Assembly (NCBI GenBank): GCA_946478525.1
Contig: CAMLCH010000049.1
Location: 1 to 6,443, forward strand
Source: Snodgrassella alvi_G
GTDB taxonomy: Bacteria; Pseudomonadota; Gammaproteobacteria; Burkholderiales; Neisseriaceae
Length of the DNA: 6,443 bases
Direction: 5' to 3'
A program made the position numbers and the translations under genes. The notes under the pieces were generated by a model. The model saw only the letters and a program-made list of their open reading frames with translations. It was not told where the DNA came from and did no database searches. Of the stretch, positions 5,621-6,443 are shown piece by piece. Numbering within the stretch: the first letter of the stretch is position 1; every line of letters begins with the position of its first letter.

Positions 5621-6250
5621 TTACCACATTAGCCCATCCATTAGTCCATTACAGATTGTCTCTTTTTTGGTTATCACAGGTGTTATTTTTATTAAGTTAA
5701 AATTAGTCATACATCGCTCAAAATAAAATGGTTTGTACGTGCCCAATTGTCGATCGAATGCTAAGTTGAGATCGTAATCATATACAATTCCATTTTTCGG
5801 AATATACAAAGCACAAGCTTTAACCATTCTTTCATTGCTAGGGGTTTTGTCATAAGAACCTGTAACAAATCTTTTGTAAATCTCATCAATTGTGCCTATT
5901 CGGAGAATATCTATTACATTCGGATCTTTTACATAATTATTATAATGATATTTAAGATAATCATTTTGAATCATCTGAGCCTGAGGCAAATATTCTTTCG
6001 GTATATGGCCTTTAGAACATAATTGCTCAAAAATAGCGTCCACTTGATTTTTTGCATCTTCTGCTTCTTTATTGCATGCCTGAGTATATTCTTGAATATA
6101 TTTTGATTTTTTCGAATCAACAGCTTTCCAATAAGCTTTACCATAGTTTGTACGAACGCGTTCAGTCTTCCCAAACAGGCAGATTTTACAACCAGAAATG
6201 GTGAGCAGAGAAATGCATAAGATGATTATATAAGATATTTTTTTATACAT
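5621..6250 (-). CDS. Putative lipoprotein, unrecognised family
   Basis: I do not recognise this family. From ATG at 6250 it is 209 residues. MYKKISYIIILCISLLTISGC is a signal peptide with positive residues, a hydrophobic core and a lipobox ending at Cys21, so lipid attachment at that cysteine is expected; Lys22 at +2 does not match the inner-membrane-retention Asp. The mature part is lysine- and tyrosine-rich, probably helical at first (residues ~42-80), and has six more cysteines (24, 59, 78, 146, 180, 200) that could form disulfides outside the cytoplasm. An in-frame extension to TTG at 6313 would bury the signal peptide 21 residues in and is rejected. A -10-like TATGAT (6295-6290) with a weak TTAATT 16 bases further upstream lies between those two starts, which also favours ATG 6250. 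No clear Shine-Dalgarno is seen. The gene is isolated and AT-rich, as accessory genes often are. Confidence 0.75.
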   Translation of the reverse strand: MYKKISYIIILCISLLTISGCKICLFGKTERVRTNYGKAYWKAVDSKKSKYIQEYTQACNKEAEDAKNQVDAIFEQLCSKGHIPKEYLPQAQMIQNDYLKYHYNNYVKDPNVIDILRIGTIDEIYKRFVTGSYDKTPSNERMVKACALYIPKNGIVYDYDLNLAFDRQLGTYKPFYFERCMTNFNLIKITPVITKKETICNGLMDGLMW

Positions 6251-6405
6251 TAGATGTGAATATATGAATTCAACAAGATGATTTAACCTATCATAGAATA
6301 TGGCACGAAGCAATTAATTTATTTCAATGGAATACCATAATTTTTATTTCCTCATTATTGATTTGAATACTTTTAAAATGATTTGTTAAATACTAGCTGA
6401 TTAAT

Positions 6406-6443
6406 ATGATAAAAAAATATTTATTGTTTGCGGATTTAGCTCA
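6406..6443 (+). CDS. Possible 5' end of a gene cut by the right edge
   Basis: ATG at 6406 opens MIKKYLLFADLA and stays open to the window end. A lysine pair followed by hydrophobic residues could be the beginning of a signal peptide, but only 12 codons are visible. There is no clear Shine-Dalgarno; a weak TTGAAT (6363-6368) and TTAAAT (6386-6391) pair is 17 bases apart. The minus strand is also open here, entering from the edge and stopping near 6403, so the direction is undecided. Confidence 0.2.
   Translation, partial: MIKKYLLFADLA

Noticed and set aside
5971..6174. Minus-strand 67-codon frame
   Set aside because: Lies within the lipoprotein gene in another frame; lysine-rich product typical of shifted AT-rich coding DNA.
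6251..6313. N-terminal extension of the lipoprotein to TTG at 6313
   Set aside because: It would place 21 residues before a normal lipoprotein signal peptide, and a -10-like TATGAT lies downstream of that TTG.
1..6443. Neisseria DNA uptake sequence (GCCGTCTGAA) or CRISPR repeats
   Set aside because: Reading by eye found no copy of the uptake word on either strand and no regularly spaced direct repeats.

Overview
The window most likely comes from an AT-rich member of the Neisseriaceae (Betaproteobacteria). The main reason is the gene order minC-minD-minE-oxyR, a tightly packed cluster known from Neisseria, in which the peroxide regulator OxyR is coupled to the division-site genes. Low GC, together with the absence of any Neisseria-type DNA uptake sequence that I could spot by eye, would suit a host-adapted genus such as the bee-gut Snodgrassella. 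That genus assignment is inference.

Left part (1-3855) is conserved core genome. A minus-strand gene for a Rossmann-fold/DUF2520 protein runs off the left edge. A 136-base gap separates it from the divergent plus-strand operon minC, minD, minE, oxyR. MinD is the membrane ATPase, MinC the FtsZ inhibitor it recruits, and MinE the factor that drives MinCD from pole to pole. OxyR carries both redox cysteines at the canonical positions 199 and 208. Spacing tightens along the operon: 65 bases between minC and minD, 3 bases between minD and minE, then an ATGA overlap between minE and oxyR.

Right part (3856-6443) looks like accessory DNA: more AT-rich, gene-poor, with long intergenic stretches. About 590 bases hold no convincing gene and end in a nested set of inverted repeats abutting the 3' end of a minus-strand MerR-family regulator. 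The regulator is divergent, across 75 bases, from a small EthD-domain (dimeric alpha/beta barrel) protein, which is its likely target. A textbook AT-rich hairpin plus T-tract ends the EthD gene. Beyond it lie a possible 49-codon minus-strand ORF in a locally GC-richer patch, an AT-rich spacer, and a minus-strand gene for an unrecognised cysteine-rich lipoprotein. The last 38 bases may be the start of another plus-strand gene.

I found no tRNA, rRNA, CRISPR array, intact insertion sequence or clear new multi-gene system. The best candidates for novelty are the orphan lipoprotein, the MerR/EthD pair and the nested inverted repeats.
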